This document shows positions 1-5,982 of a stretch of DNA of 6,122 bases, piece by piece; position 1 is the stretch's first letter, and each line of letters begins with the position of its first letter. Source of the DNA: Actinomycetes bacterium (lineage in GTDB: Bacteria > Actinomycetota > Actinomycetes > Propionibacteriales > Propionibacteriaceae); NCBI GenBank assembly GCA_023432725.1, contig JAEYUH010000311.1, positions 1-6,122 of the forward strand, in the 5' to 3' direction. A program made the position numbers and the translations under genes. The notes below the pieces were generated by a model. The model searched no databases, was not told the DNA's origin, and worked only from the letters and a program-made list of their open reading frames with translations.

Positions 1-695
1 TGAAGGAGGCCATGGACGCCGGCATCGTCGTCGTGACCCACGAGGGCGCCAGCCAGCAGAACACGATGTACGACATCGAGGCCTTCAACAACTCCGACTA
101 CGGCGCCTTCATCATGGAGAACCTGGCTGAGGCCATGGGCGGCGAGGGCACCTACACCACCATGGTCGGGCACGTGACCAACGCCTCCCACAACGAGTGG
201 GCCGACGGTGGCGTGGCGTTCCAGAAGGAGAAGTACCCGAACATGAAGCTGCTCGAGGCCGAGCCTCGGGTGGAGTCGCAGGACGACGGCGAGGTCGCCT
301 ACCAGACCGCCAAGGAGCTGCTGAAGAAGTACCCCGACCTCAAGGGCATCATGGGCACCTCGTCCTTCGACGCTCCCGGTGTCGCCCGGGCGATCGAGGA
401 GCTGGGCCTGAAGGGCAAGGTCTTCACCGCCGGGACCGGCATGCCGGCCGCGAACAAGCAGATCCTCGTCGACGGCTCGGTCTCCGCGCTGACGCTGTGG
501 GATCCGGCTGACGCCGGCTACGCCATGGCCGAGCTGGCCCGCAAGATCCTGGCCAAGGAGGACATCACCGCCCCGATCGACCTCAAGGTCAAGGGCTACG
601 AGGCCATGAAGTTCGCCGAGGGCTCCGACAAGGTGCTCGAGGGCAACGGCTGGGTTGTCATCAACAAGGACAACGTCGACAGCTTCGGCTTCTGA
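1..695 (+). CDS. Sugar ABC transporter substrate-binding protein, LsrB/RhaS-like (3' part)
   Basis: C-terminal 230 residues of a periplasmic-binding-protein-fold sugar receptor (Peripla_BP_4 type, COG1879). The reading frame is open from base 3 with no start, so the signal peptide, lipobox and first lobe segment lie upstream of the window. The fragment shows the usual alternating beta/alpha layout. Landmarks are a strand ending DAGIVVVTHEG, the inter-lobe stretch ESQDDGEVAYQTAKELL, the segment DLKGIMGTSSFDAPGVARAIEELG, then VDGSVSALTLWDPADAGYAMAELA, which matches the hinge/C-lobe 'G..LWD...G' motif seen in LsrB and RhaS. The C terminus NKDNVDSFGF also resembles the LsrB ending (NKENIGKYDF). 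It should capture a sugar or sugar-like ligand outside the membrane and deliver it to the permeases encoded just downstream. LsrB/RhaS likeness is by eye and does not fix the ligand as AI-2 or rhamnose. Confidence 0.93.
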   Translation, partial: KEAMDAGIVVVTHEGASQQNTMYDIEAFNNSDYGAFIMENLAEAMGGEGTYTTMVGHVTNASHNEWADGGVAFQKEKYPNMKLLEAEPRVESQDDGEVAYQTAKELLKKYPDLKGIMGTSSFDAPGVARAIEELGLKGKVFTAGTGMPAANKQILVDGSVSALTLWDPADAGYAMAELARKILAKEDITAPIDLKVKGYEAMKFAEGSDKVLEGNGWVVINKDNVDSFGF

Positions 696-706
696 TGTAG
701 GACAGG

Positions 707-737
707 GCAGCGGGAGGGCAGGACGCCCTCCCGCTGC
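707..737 (+). promoter_or_regulatory. Intercistronic hairpin after the binding-protein gene
   Basis: A perfect 13-bp inverted repeat: GCAGCGGGAGGGC (707-719) pairs with GCCCTCCCGCTGC (725-737) around a 5-nt loop. G705 and G706 could extend the stem with C739 and, by wobble, T738. It lies 12 nt after the binding-protein stop and is followed by C-rich sequence, not a T tract. It is therefore more likely an mRNA-stabilising or partial-termination element than a full terminator. In binding-protein operons such structures commonly raise the receptor level relative to the ATPase and permeases (established for several systems; inferred here). Confidence 0.75.
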
Positions 738-763
738 TCCCTCCCCCGGCGCAGCGGGGAGTG

Positions 764-769
764 AAAGGA
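764..769 (+). promoter_or_regulatory. Ribosome binding site fixing the ATPase start
   Basis: AAAGGA lies 9 nt upstream of the GTG at 779. The alternative in-frame GTG at 761 has only GGGGA directly abutting it, with no spacing. The site therefore favours 779, which also places the conserved N-terminal strand (VIAVRGVTKSF) at the usual distance from the N terminus. Confidence 0.6.
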
Positions 770-778
770 CGGGAACCG

Positions 779-2290
779 GTGACCGACCACGTCATCGCAG
801 TACGCGGAGTGACGAAGTCCTTCGCAGGGGTGAAGGCCCTCAAATCGGTCGACCTGGAGATACGTCCCGGCGAGATCCACTGCCTCGCGGGCGAGAACGG
901 CTCCGGGAAGTCGACCCTGATCAAGGTCATCTCGGGCGTGTACACCCCCGACGAGGGCACCATCGTGCTGAACGGCGTCGAACACTCAAGGCTCGCTCCG
1001 ATCGAGGCGATCCTCGGCGGCGTCCAGGTCATCTACCAGGACTTCTCGGTGTTCCCGAACCTCACCGTGATGGAGAACCTGGCCCTCACCTCCGAACTCG
1101 CCGCCAAGCGCAAGCTGGTCAACTGGCGCCGCTTCCGTGAGGTGGCCGAACGCGCCATCGCCCAGATCGACTTCAAGGTCGACCTCGACGCCAAGGTCGG
1201 AACCCTGTCGGTGGCCGACCGGCAGCTGATCGCGATCTGCCGTGCCCTGATGCACGACGCGAAGCTCATCATCATGGACGAGCCGACGACCGCGCTCACC
1301 AAGAAGGAGGTCGACGGGCTGTTCCGGATCATCCTCGACCTCAAGGCGCGCGGCATCTCCACCCTCTTCGTCAGCCACAAGCTCGAGGAGGTCTTCGAGA
1401 TCAGCGAGCGGTTCACGATCCTGCGCAACGGCGAGGTGGCCGCCACCCGCCTGCCCGAGGAGCTCGACCGCCGCACCTTCTCCTACTTCATGACCGGACG
1501 CGAGTTCGAGGACTCCCACTTCACGCTGCAGAACGCGTCGGACGAGCCGGTGCTGGAGGCCAGGGCCCTCGGCGTCACCGGCGGCTTCGATGAGGTCAGC
1601 TTCAGCCTGCGGGGCGGGGAGATCCTCGGTATCACCGGCCTGCTCGGCTCCGGACGGACAGAGCTGGCCCTCACGCTCTTCGGAGCCCTGCGCGCCGACT
1701 CCGGCGAACTGCTCGTCAAGGGCAAGCCGGTCAGCTTCCGCGGCGTCCGCGATGCCATCGAGGCGGGCATCGGCTACGTCCCCGAGGACCGGCTCACCGA
1801 GGGCCTGTTCCTCGAGCGTTCGATCGGCGACAACATCGTGATCGCCGAGATCGACAACGTCGCGGTCGCCGGCGGCATCTACCACGACGACCGCAAGCGC
1901 GCCGAGGCCCAGCGCTGGATCGACGAGCTGCGGATCGCCACCCCCGACCAGGAGAACCCCGCCAACACCCTCTCCGGCGGCAACCAGCAGCGGATCGTGC
2001 TGGCCAAGTGGCTGGCCACCAAGCCCGACATCCTGATCCTCAACGGCCCCACCGTCGGTGTCGACATCGGCTCCAAGCACGACATCCACAAGGTGCTGCA
2101 GGAGCTCGCCCGGGAGGGCATGGCGGTGATCGTGATCTCCGACGACATCCCCGAGGTGATCAGCAACTGCAACCGGATCCTGCTGATGAAGTCCGGACGG
2201 ATCGTCGCCGAGGTCGATCCGGCCGCCACCACGGAAGCCGAACTCGCCACCCTGATGACGAGCGAAGACCTCGCAGGAGACCTGTCATGA
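779..2290 (+). CDS. Sugar ABC transporter ATP-binding protein (two ABC domains, CUT2 type)
   Basis: 503-residue tandem-NBD ATPase of the RbsA/XylG/LsrA type, about the usual family length; it powers sugar import from the cytoplasmic face. NBD1 has Walker A GENGSGKST (38-46), the family-typical degenerate signature LSVADRQ (143-149), Walker B LIIMDEPT with D167/E168, and an H-loop in FVSHKLEEV. NBD2 has a Walker A-like GLLGSGRTE (287-295, Arg for Lys as usual in this family) and an intact signature LSGGNQQ (398-404). Its Walker B region reads ILNGPTVGVD, so the Asp-Glu pair is replaced by N422-G423; the switch region is ISDDIPEV. The one canonical site should thus be NBD1 Walker A/B facing NBD2 LSGGNQQ, and the other is degenerate. 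GTG start at 779 is preferred over GTG at 761 because of the AAAGGA site. It overlaps permease 1 by ATGA. Confidence 0.95.
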   Translation: MTDHVIAVRGVTKSFAGVKALKSVDLEIRPGEIHCLAGENGSGKSTLIKVISGVYTPDEGTIVLNGVEHSRLAPIEAILGGVQVIYQDFSVFPNLTVMENLALTSELAAKRKLVNWRRFREVAERAIAQIDFKVDLDAKVGTLSVADRQLIAICRALMHDAKLIIMDEPTTALTKKEVDGLFRIILDLKARGISTLFVSHKLEEVFEISERFTILRNGEVAATRLPEELDRRTFSYFMTGREFEDSHFTLQNASDEPVLEARALGVTGGFDEVSFSLRGGEILGITGLLGSGRTELALTLFGALRADSGELLVKGKPVSFRGVRDAIEAGIGYVPEDRLTEGLFLERSIGDNIVIAEIDNVAVAGGIYHDDRKRAEAQRWIDELRIATPDQENPANTLSGGNQQRIVLAKWLATKPDILILNGPTVGVDIGSKHDIHKVLQELAREGMAVIVISDDIPEVISNCNRILLMKSGRIVAEVDPAATTEAELATLMTSEDLAGDLS

Positions 2291-3297
2291 AGAAGTTCCT
2301 GGCCAAGGCCGTCCGCTCCAACGAGTTCTACGTGTTCCTGGTGATCCTCGCCCTCGGGATCATCATCCAGGCCCGGAGCGGCCAGTTCTTCACCGCCAAC
2401 AACCTGGTCGACATCGCCAACGCGATGGTGGTCCCAGGGCTGTTCGGGATCGGTGCCTACCTTGTCATCGTCTCCGGCGGCATCGACGTGTCCTTCCCGG
2501 CGCTGGCCTCGCTGGCGGTCTACGCCACCACCCGCGTCCTGGTGGACAACAACTACACCGGGGGGATCTGGCTGCCGTTCCTGATGGCGATGACGCTGGG
2601 CGCGCTGCTCGGCGCCTTCAACGGCCTGTTCACCGCCCGGCTCGCGCTGCCGACGCTGATCATCACGCTGGGCACCGCCAGCGTCTTCTCCGGTGTCATG
2701 CAGGGGGTGCTCAGCTCGGTGCAGATCCCGAACCTGCCGCCGGCGATGAACGACTTCGGAACGGCGGTGCTGTTCGTCGCGAGGAACCCCGAGTCGGGGC
2801 TGACCTCGAACATGCCGGTGTCCTTCCTCGTGCTGGTGGGCGTCCTGGCCCTCGCCTTCGTGCTGACCCGCTACACGATGTTCGGCCGCGGCATCTTCGC
2901 GATCGGTGGCGACGAGAGCGCCGCCGCCCGGGCCGGTTTCAAGGTGCGCAAGATCAAGTTCTGGCTCTACGTCCTGGTCGGCGTGATCGCCGCCATGGCA
3001 GGCCTGATCCGGGCCTCGATGATGGGTCAGATGCACCCCACCAACCTGCTGGGCATGGAGATGATGGTGATCGCCGCGGTGGTGCTGGGCGGCACCGCGA
3101 TCACCGGCGGCACCGGCTCGCTGACCGGCGTCATGCTGGGCACCCTGCTGATCACCATCGTCCAGAACTCGATGATCCTGATGGGCATCCCGACCTTCTG
3201 GCAGGGCTTCTCCCTGGGCCTGTTGATCATCGTCGGAACCGGCATCTCGGCCTATCAGGTGAAGAAGGCCGGCGGCAGACTCCGCGCGGCGCTGTGA
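2287..3297 (+). CDS. Sugar ABC transporter permease 1 (BPD_transp_2 family)
   Basis: 336-residue inner-membrane permease of the RbsC/LsrC/RhaP type (PF02653). About nine to ten hydrophobic segments are visible, roughly at 14-29, 45-65, 94-112, 122-143, 177-194, 224-245, 258-275, 277-300 and 306-323, plus a weaker one near 69-85. Family landmarks are SGGIDVSF (63-70), the cytoplasmic coupling segment GGDESAAARAGFKVRKIKFW (207-226) that contacts the ATPase, and VVLGGTAITGGTGSLTGVMLG (265-285). The start is the ATG at 2287, overlapping the ATPase stop (ATGA), with AGGAGA at 2275-2280 six nt upstream. The frame stays open further 5' (to 2008), but that part lies over the ATPase and gives Arg/His/Gly-rich non-protein-like sequence. 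It forms the channel with the next gene product. Confidence 0.95.
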   Translation: MKKFLAKAVRSNEFYVFLVILALGIIIQARSGQFFTANNLVDIANAMVVPGLFGIGAYLVIVSGGIDVSFPALASLAVYATTRVLVDNNYTGGIWLPFLMAMTLGALLGAFNGLFTARLALPTLIITLGTASVFSGVMQGVLSSVQIPNLPPAMNDFGTAVLFVARNPESGLTSNMPVSFLVLVGVLALAFVLTRYTMFGRGIFAIGGDESAAARAGFKVRKIKFWLYVLVGVIAAMAGLIRASMMGQMHPTNLLGMEMMVIAAVVLGGTAITGGTGSLTGVMLGTLLITIVQNSMILMGIPTFWQGFSLGLLIIVGTGISAYQVKKAGGRLRAAL

Positions 3298-3302
3298 AGG
3301 GG
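3297..3302 (+). promoter_or_regulatory. Ribosome binding site fixing the permease 2 start
   Basis: AAGGGG, 6 nt before the ATG at 3309. The in-frame GTG at 3294 overlaps the preceding stop and would add MKGQD encoded by this Shine-Dalgarno stretch itself, so 3309 is preferred. Confidence 0.6.
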
Positions 3303-3308
3303 CAGGAC

Positions 3309-4352
3309 ATGACCACAACGAACTTCTCCAAGGCGCCGGTACTGAAGGCACTGACCAACGACCGGCACATCACCCGGCTGGTGGTGATGCTGATCGCGAT
3401 CCTCACCTTCTTCCTGATCGTCAAGACCAGCAGCTTCCTCAGCCTGCGGACCTGGCAGTCGATGGCGATCCAGTTCCCCGAGTTCGGCCTGCTCGCGCTC
3501 GGCGTGATGCTGACGATGATGACCGCAGGCATCGACCTGTCTGTGGTCGGCATCGCGAACATGACCGCCATCGGCTCGGCGGTGCTGATGCTCTCGCTCA
3601 CCCCGGAGGGGGCCAGCGGCGGGCAGGTGGCCTTCGCCATCGCGGTGGCGATCGCCTTCGCGCTGGCCGCCGGGGCGCTGGCCGGGATCGTGAACGGCCT
3701 GCTGGTCGCCAAGGTCAACATCCCGCCGATCCTGGTCACCCTCGGCACGCTCGAGCTGTTCACGGGGATCGCGATCATCATCACCGGGGGCAAGCCGGTC
3801 TCCGGCCTGCCGCCGGCCTTCGGCGAGGTCTTCGCGGGCAAGGTCTTCGGCATCGTCCCCGTGCCGCTGCTGGTGTTCACCGTCGCGGCGATCGTCGTCG
3901 GCCTCGTGCTCACCAAGACGGCCTTCGGCAAGAAGATCCTGATGCTGGGCACCAACGCGACAGCGGCCGGCCTGAGCGGGCTCAACAGCACCGCGCTGCT
4001 GGTGAAGACCTACCTGTTCTCCGGTGTCCTCGCCTCGCTCGGCGGCCTGGTGATGCTGGCCAACTACAACTCGGCCAAGGCCGACTACGGCTCGACCTAC
4101 ACGCTGCTGACCGTCCTGATCGTGGTGCTCGGCGGGGTGAACCCCAACGGCGGACGCGGCCGGCTGCTGGGCGTCGTGCTCGCCGTCGTGATCCTGCAGA
4201 TCCTGTCCTCGGGGCTGAACATGTTCCCCGAGATCAGCAACTTCTACCGTCCCCTGATCTGGGGCGGCGTCCTGCTGGCCGTGATGGCGGCTGACTACTT
4301 CTCGAAGGACGGGTCGCTCCTTCGACGGCTCAGGAGAAAGGAACACGCATGA
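3309..4352 (+). CDS. Sugar ABC transporter permease 2 (BPD_transp_2 family)
   Basis: 347-residue membrane permease, the partner of permease 1 in a heterodimeric CUT2 channel (as LsrC/LsrD or RhaP/RhaQ). Hydrophobic segments lie near 24-43, 55-80, 83-97, 105-128, 138-161, 183-202, 231-252, 284-305 and 314-329. Landmarks are MTAGIDLSVVGIANMTAIG (71-89), the first half of the fold; the coupling segment LGTNATAAGLSGLN (213-226); and VVLGGVNPNGGRGRLLG (272-288), the conserved late-helix glycine motif. The C terminus is strongly basic (LLRRLRRKEHA), consistent with a cytoplasmic end by the positive-inside rule. The first 23 residues are hydrophilic. The ATG start is supported by AAGGGG six nt upstream, and the gap to permease 1 is 11 nt. 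The stop overlaps the next start by ATGA, indicating translational coupling of import to the following enzyme. Confidence 0.95.
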   Translation: MTTTNFSKAPVLKALTNDRHITRLVVMLIAILTFFLIVKTSSFLSLRTWQSMAIQFPEFGLLALGVMLTMMTAGIDLSVVGIANMTAIGSAVLMLSLTPEGASGGQVAFAIAVAIAFALAAGALAGIVNGLLVAKVNIPPILVTLGTLELFTGIAIIITGGKPVSGLPPAFGEVFAGKVFGIVPVPLLVFTVAAIVVGLVLTKTAFGKKILMLGTNATAAGLSGLNSTALLVKTYLFSGVLASLGGLVMLANYNSAKADYGSTYTLLTVLIVVLGGVNPNGGRGRLLGVVLAVVILQILSSGLNMFPEISNFYRPLIWGGVLLAVMAADYFSKDGSLLRRLRRKEHA

Positions 4353-4912
4353 AGACCGCCAAGGACCGGTACGTCGTCGTCGGCGCCGACTTCGCCGGCT
4401 TCCCCCTCAAGGAGGCCGTGAAGGCCCACCTGATCGAGCGGGGCTGGACGGTCGAGGACGTCACTCCCGACCTGGCCACCGCGCCGATGTACCACCGGGC
4501 AGGGTTCCTGGTCGCGTCCAGGATCGCCGAGGGCGAGTACGAGAAGGCGCTGGCCTTCTGCGGGACGGGGATGGGCATCCACATCGCCGCCTCGAAGCTG
4601 CCGCACGTTCACGCCGCGGTCGCCGAGACGCTGCCGGCGGCGAAGCGGGCGGCCACCGCCAACGGCGCCAACCTGCTGGCCATGGGCGCCTTCTGGACCG
4701 GCCCGCACCTGGCGAAGGGGATGGCCGACGCCTTCCTCGAGTCCTCGCTCGGCGACGGGTACGAGGACTGGGACGGGTTCTACGAGTACCACCTGCGCGG
4801 CTTCCGGGAGTGCGAGGACTTCGACTACGAGGCGTACAAGGCCAACGGCTTCCAGGTGCCCGACCCGTCGGTGCCGCCGCTGGGGCCGTCGCCGACCGGC
4901 CTGGCGTACTGA
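4349..4912 (+). CDS. RpiB/LacA/LacB-fold sugar (phosphate) isomerase-like protein, divergent active site
   Basis: 187-residue cytoplasmic protein. The fold assignment rests on the N-terminal strand and loop VVGADFAGFPLKEAV (10-24), the nucleotide-like loop FCGTGMGIHIAASK (70-83) with Cys71 matching the E. coli RpiB catalytic base Cys66, and ANLLAMGAFWTGPHLAKGMADAFL (107-130). RpiB-type enzymes interconvert aldose and ketose phosphates. By my alignment to E. coli RpiB, His10 is F15, ring-opening His99 is A104 and phosphate-binding Arg110 is F115; the Arg133/Arg137 positions are also not Arg. Asn100 is kept (N105). It is longer than the roughly 150-residue norm, with an aromatic/acidic stretch (136-164) and a Pro-rich tail (PDPSVPPLGPSPTG). 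Its substrate is therefore probably not ribose 5-phosphate. The start overlaps the permease 2 stop (ATGA), with AAAGGA (4337-4342) six nt upstream. Fold certain, reaction unknown. Confidence 0.88.
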   Translation: MKTAKDRYVVVGADFAGFPLKEAVKAHLIERGWTVEDVTPDLATAPMYHRAGFLVASRIAEGEYEKALAFCGTGMGIHIAASKLPHVHAAVAETLPAAKRAATANGANLLAMGAFWTGPHLAKGMADAFLESSLGDGYEDWDGFYEYHLRGFRECEDFDYEAYKANGFQVPDPSVPPLGPSPTGLAY

Positions 4913-4936
4913 CCGGCCGGGACGAGGAGCGCCTTC

Positions 4937-5680
4937 GTGACCAGGATCCTGCTGGCGGGGGAGTCGTGGATCTCCCAGTCGACCCACTTCAAGGGCTTCG
5001 ACAACTTCACCTCGACGGTGTTCGAGCGCGGCGCCGACGCCTTCATCGCTGCGGCCGCCTCGCAGGGGATCACCGTCGAGCAGCTGTACGCCCATGACGT
5101 GCCGGAGAAGTTCCCGTTCTCGCTGGCCGAGCTGGCCGGCTACGACGCGGTGATCCTGTCCGACATCGGGGCCAACTCGTTCCTGCTGCCCCCGGCCACC
5201 TGGGTGGGGGGCCGCTCGATGCCGAACCGGCTGGCGCTGCTGGGCGACTACGTCGCCGGGGGCGGCGGGCTGATGATGGCCGGCGGGTACCTGAGCTTCC
5301 AGGGCTTCGAGGCGAAGGCCAACTTCGCCCGCACCCCGCTGGCCGAGGTGCTGCCGGTCACCCTGCTGGACTGCGACGACCGGGTCGAGGCGCCGCAGGG
5401 CGTCCGTCCGGTGGGGCTGGGGGACGGTCCGATCGCCGCCCGCCTGGGGCCTGACGCCCCCGTCCTGCTCGGCTACAACAAGGTGTTCGCCCGTCCGCAG
5501 GCCGAGGTCTTCGCCAGTGTGGACGGCGACGTCCTGATCGCCGGCCGGCAGGTCGGCTCGGGTCGCAGCCTGGTCTGGACCTCCGACATCGGCCCGCACT
5601 GGTGCCCGACTCCGTTCCTGGAGTGGGACGGGTTCGCGCCGCTGGTCGGCGCCATGCTGCGCTGGGTCGCCGGCACCTGA
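4937..5680 (+). CDS. Glutamine amidotransferase-fold protein, COG5426/PF07090 type
   Basis: 247-residue cytoplasmic protein without signal peptide or membrane segment. I recognise the pattern of the 'putative glutamine amidotransferase' family PF07090 (related to ThuA-like and class I GATase folds). Landmarks are MTRILLAGESWISQSTHFKG at the N terminus, YDAVILSDIGANSFLLPP (69-86), the glycine turn GGGGLMMAGGYLSFQG (108-123) and WTSDIGPHWCP (214-224). The elbow position that holds the nucleophilic Cys in real amidotransferases is in GGYLSFQG and has no Cys; C146 and C223 lie elsewhere. Glutaminase activity is therefore unlikely, and the role is unknown. GTG start at 4937 has GAGGAG (4924-4929) seven nt upstream, 24 nt after the isomerase-like gene. 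As the last gene of a sugar-import operon it probably acts on the imported compound or its product. Confidence 0.85.
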   Translation: MTRILLAGESWISQSTHFKGFDNFTSTVFERGADAFIAAAASQGITVEQLYAHDVPEKFPFSLAELAGYDAVILSDIGANSFLLPPATWVGGRSMPNRLALLGDYVAGGGGLMMAGGYLSFQGFEAKANFARTPLAEVLPVTLLDCDDRVEAPQGVRPVGLGDGPIAARLGPDAPVLLGYNKVFARPQAEVFASVDGDVLIAGRQVGSGRSLVWTSDIGPHWCPTPFLEWDGFAPLVGAMLRWVAGT

Positions 5681-5693
5681 CCCTGATCATCGC

Positions 5694-5721
5694 TGAGCGC
5701 TCACCGTCTCCTCGAGCGCTC
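5694..5721. promoter_or_regulatory. Two GAGCGCTC palindromes, possible LacI-family operator
   Basis: TGAGCGCTCA (5694-5703) is a perfect 10-bp palindrome, and its 8-bp core GAGCGCTC recurs at 5714-5721, 19 bp further on. The core equals the centre of the symmetric lac operator and resembles operators of actinobacterial LacI-type sugar regulators. The position, after the last gene and before the terminator, is odd for an operator. The identification is weak; the sites could instead be part of the 3' end structure. Confidence 0.25.
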
Positions 5722-5727
5722 CCCGAG

Positions 5728-5764
5728 ACGTCGAGGGCTCCCTCACTGAGGGAGCCCTCGACGT
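5728..5764 (+). terminator. Long stem-loop closing the sugar operon
   Basis: The arms ACGTCGAGGGCTCCCTCA (5728-5745) and TGAGGGAGCCCTCGACGT (5747-5764) are perfect reverse complements. As RNA this gives about 17 bp closed by a 3-nt ACT loop. It lies 47 nt after the last stop. The tail is only GTTGTTGG, not a run of T, which is common for terminators in high-GC actinobacteria. The reverse direction lacks any T tract too. Confidence 0.8.
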
Positions 5765-5772
5765 GTTGTTGG

Positions 5773-5798
5773 AGTTCTCGGTGGGAAGTTCTCGGTGG
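5773..5798. repeat. 14-nt tandem repeat, nearly two copies
   Basis: AGTTCTCGGTGGGA (5773-5786) is followed directly by AGTTCTCGGTGG (5787-5798), identical over 12 of 12 bases before diverging. It lies just after the terminator in non-coding sequence. No function is apparent; it may be a slippage product or a pair of protein-binding half-sites. Confidence 0.7.
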
Positions 5799-5849
5799 TG
5801 CGGGGAGCGGTGGGCGGTTCGGGGAACCGTCCGGCGGCGATCGCGGCAG

Positions 5850-5922
5850 CGCAGAATCCGGGGTGATCGGGTGGGTGGCGTGGATAGTGCACACGGTCGG
5901 TCCCGCCACCCCGGATTGTGCG
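5850..5922. repeat. 73-bp inverted-repeat element
   Basis: CGCAGAATCCGGGGTG (5850-5865) and CACCCCGGATTGTGCG (5907-5922) are reverse complements at 15 of 16 positions. Inside, CGGG (5868-5871) can pair with CCCG (5902-5905), extending the stem past a small bulge. A competing pairing exists: GGGTGGCG (5873-5880) with CGCCACCC (5904-5911), which uses part of the same right arm. I see no target-site duplication at the ends and no T tract on either side, so neither a small insertion nor a terminator is proven. Confidence 0.65.
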
Positions 5923-5935
5923 TAGTTGGCGCACT

Positions 5936-5981
5936 GGTGCCGGCTGTGGCACCCTGAGGGACGTCCCCGCGGAGGTTCCGC
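5936..5981 (+). promoter_or_regulatory. Cluster of small hairpins ahead of short ORFs
   Basis: Three dyads follow one another. GGTGCC (5936-5941) pairs with GGCACC (5948-5953). GGGACGTCCC (5958-5967) is a 10-nt palindrome. GCGGA (5969-5973) pairs with TCCGC (5977-5981). The last one places a GGAGG ribosome-binding sequence (5971-5975) in its stem and loop. This could be a structured 5' leader of the gene starting near 6099, but high GC makes short dyads frequent. Confidence 0.3.
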
Positions 5982-5982
5982 A

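Noticed and set aside
761..778. Earlier GTG start for the ATPase
   Set aside because: It would use a GGGGA directly abutting the start, and the added codons contain the AAAGGA site that serves the GTG at 779.
2008..2286. 5' extension of permease 1 into the ATPase gene
   Set aside because: The added residues are Arg/His/Gly-rich frame-shifted ATPase sequence. The ATG at 2287 has AGGAGA at the right distance and gives a normal-length permease.
1879..3351. 490-codon open frame on the minus strand
   Set aside because: It is antisense to the ATPase and permease 1. The product is dominated by Gly, Asp, His, Gln and Arg with no recognisable fold, as expected from the antisense of high-GC coding DNA.
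3255..4346. 363-codon open frame on the minus strand
   Set aside because: It is antisense to permease 2, His/Gln/Asp-rich and without domain motifs.
4295..5599. 434-codon open frame on the minus strand
   Set aside because: It is antisense to the isomerase-like and amidotransferase-fold genes, with low-complexity composition and no motif. The plus-strand genes here have family motifs and ribosome-binding sites.
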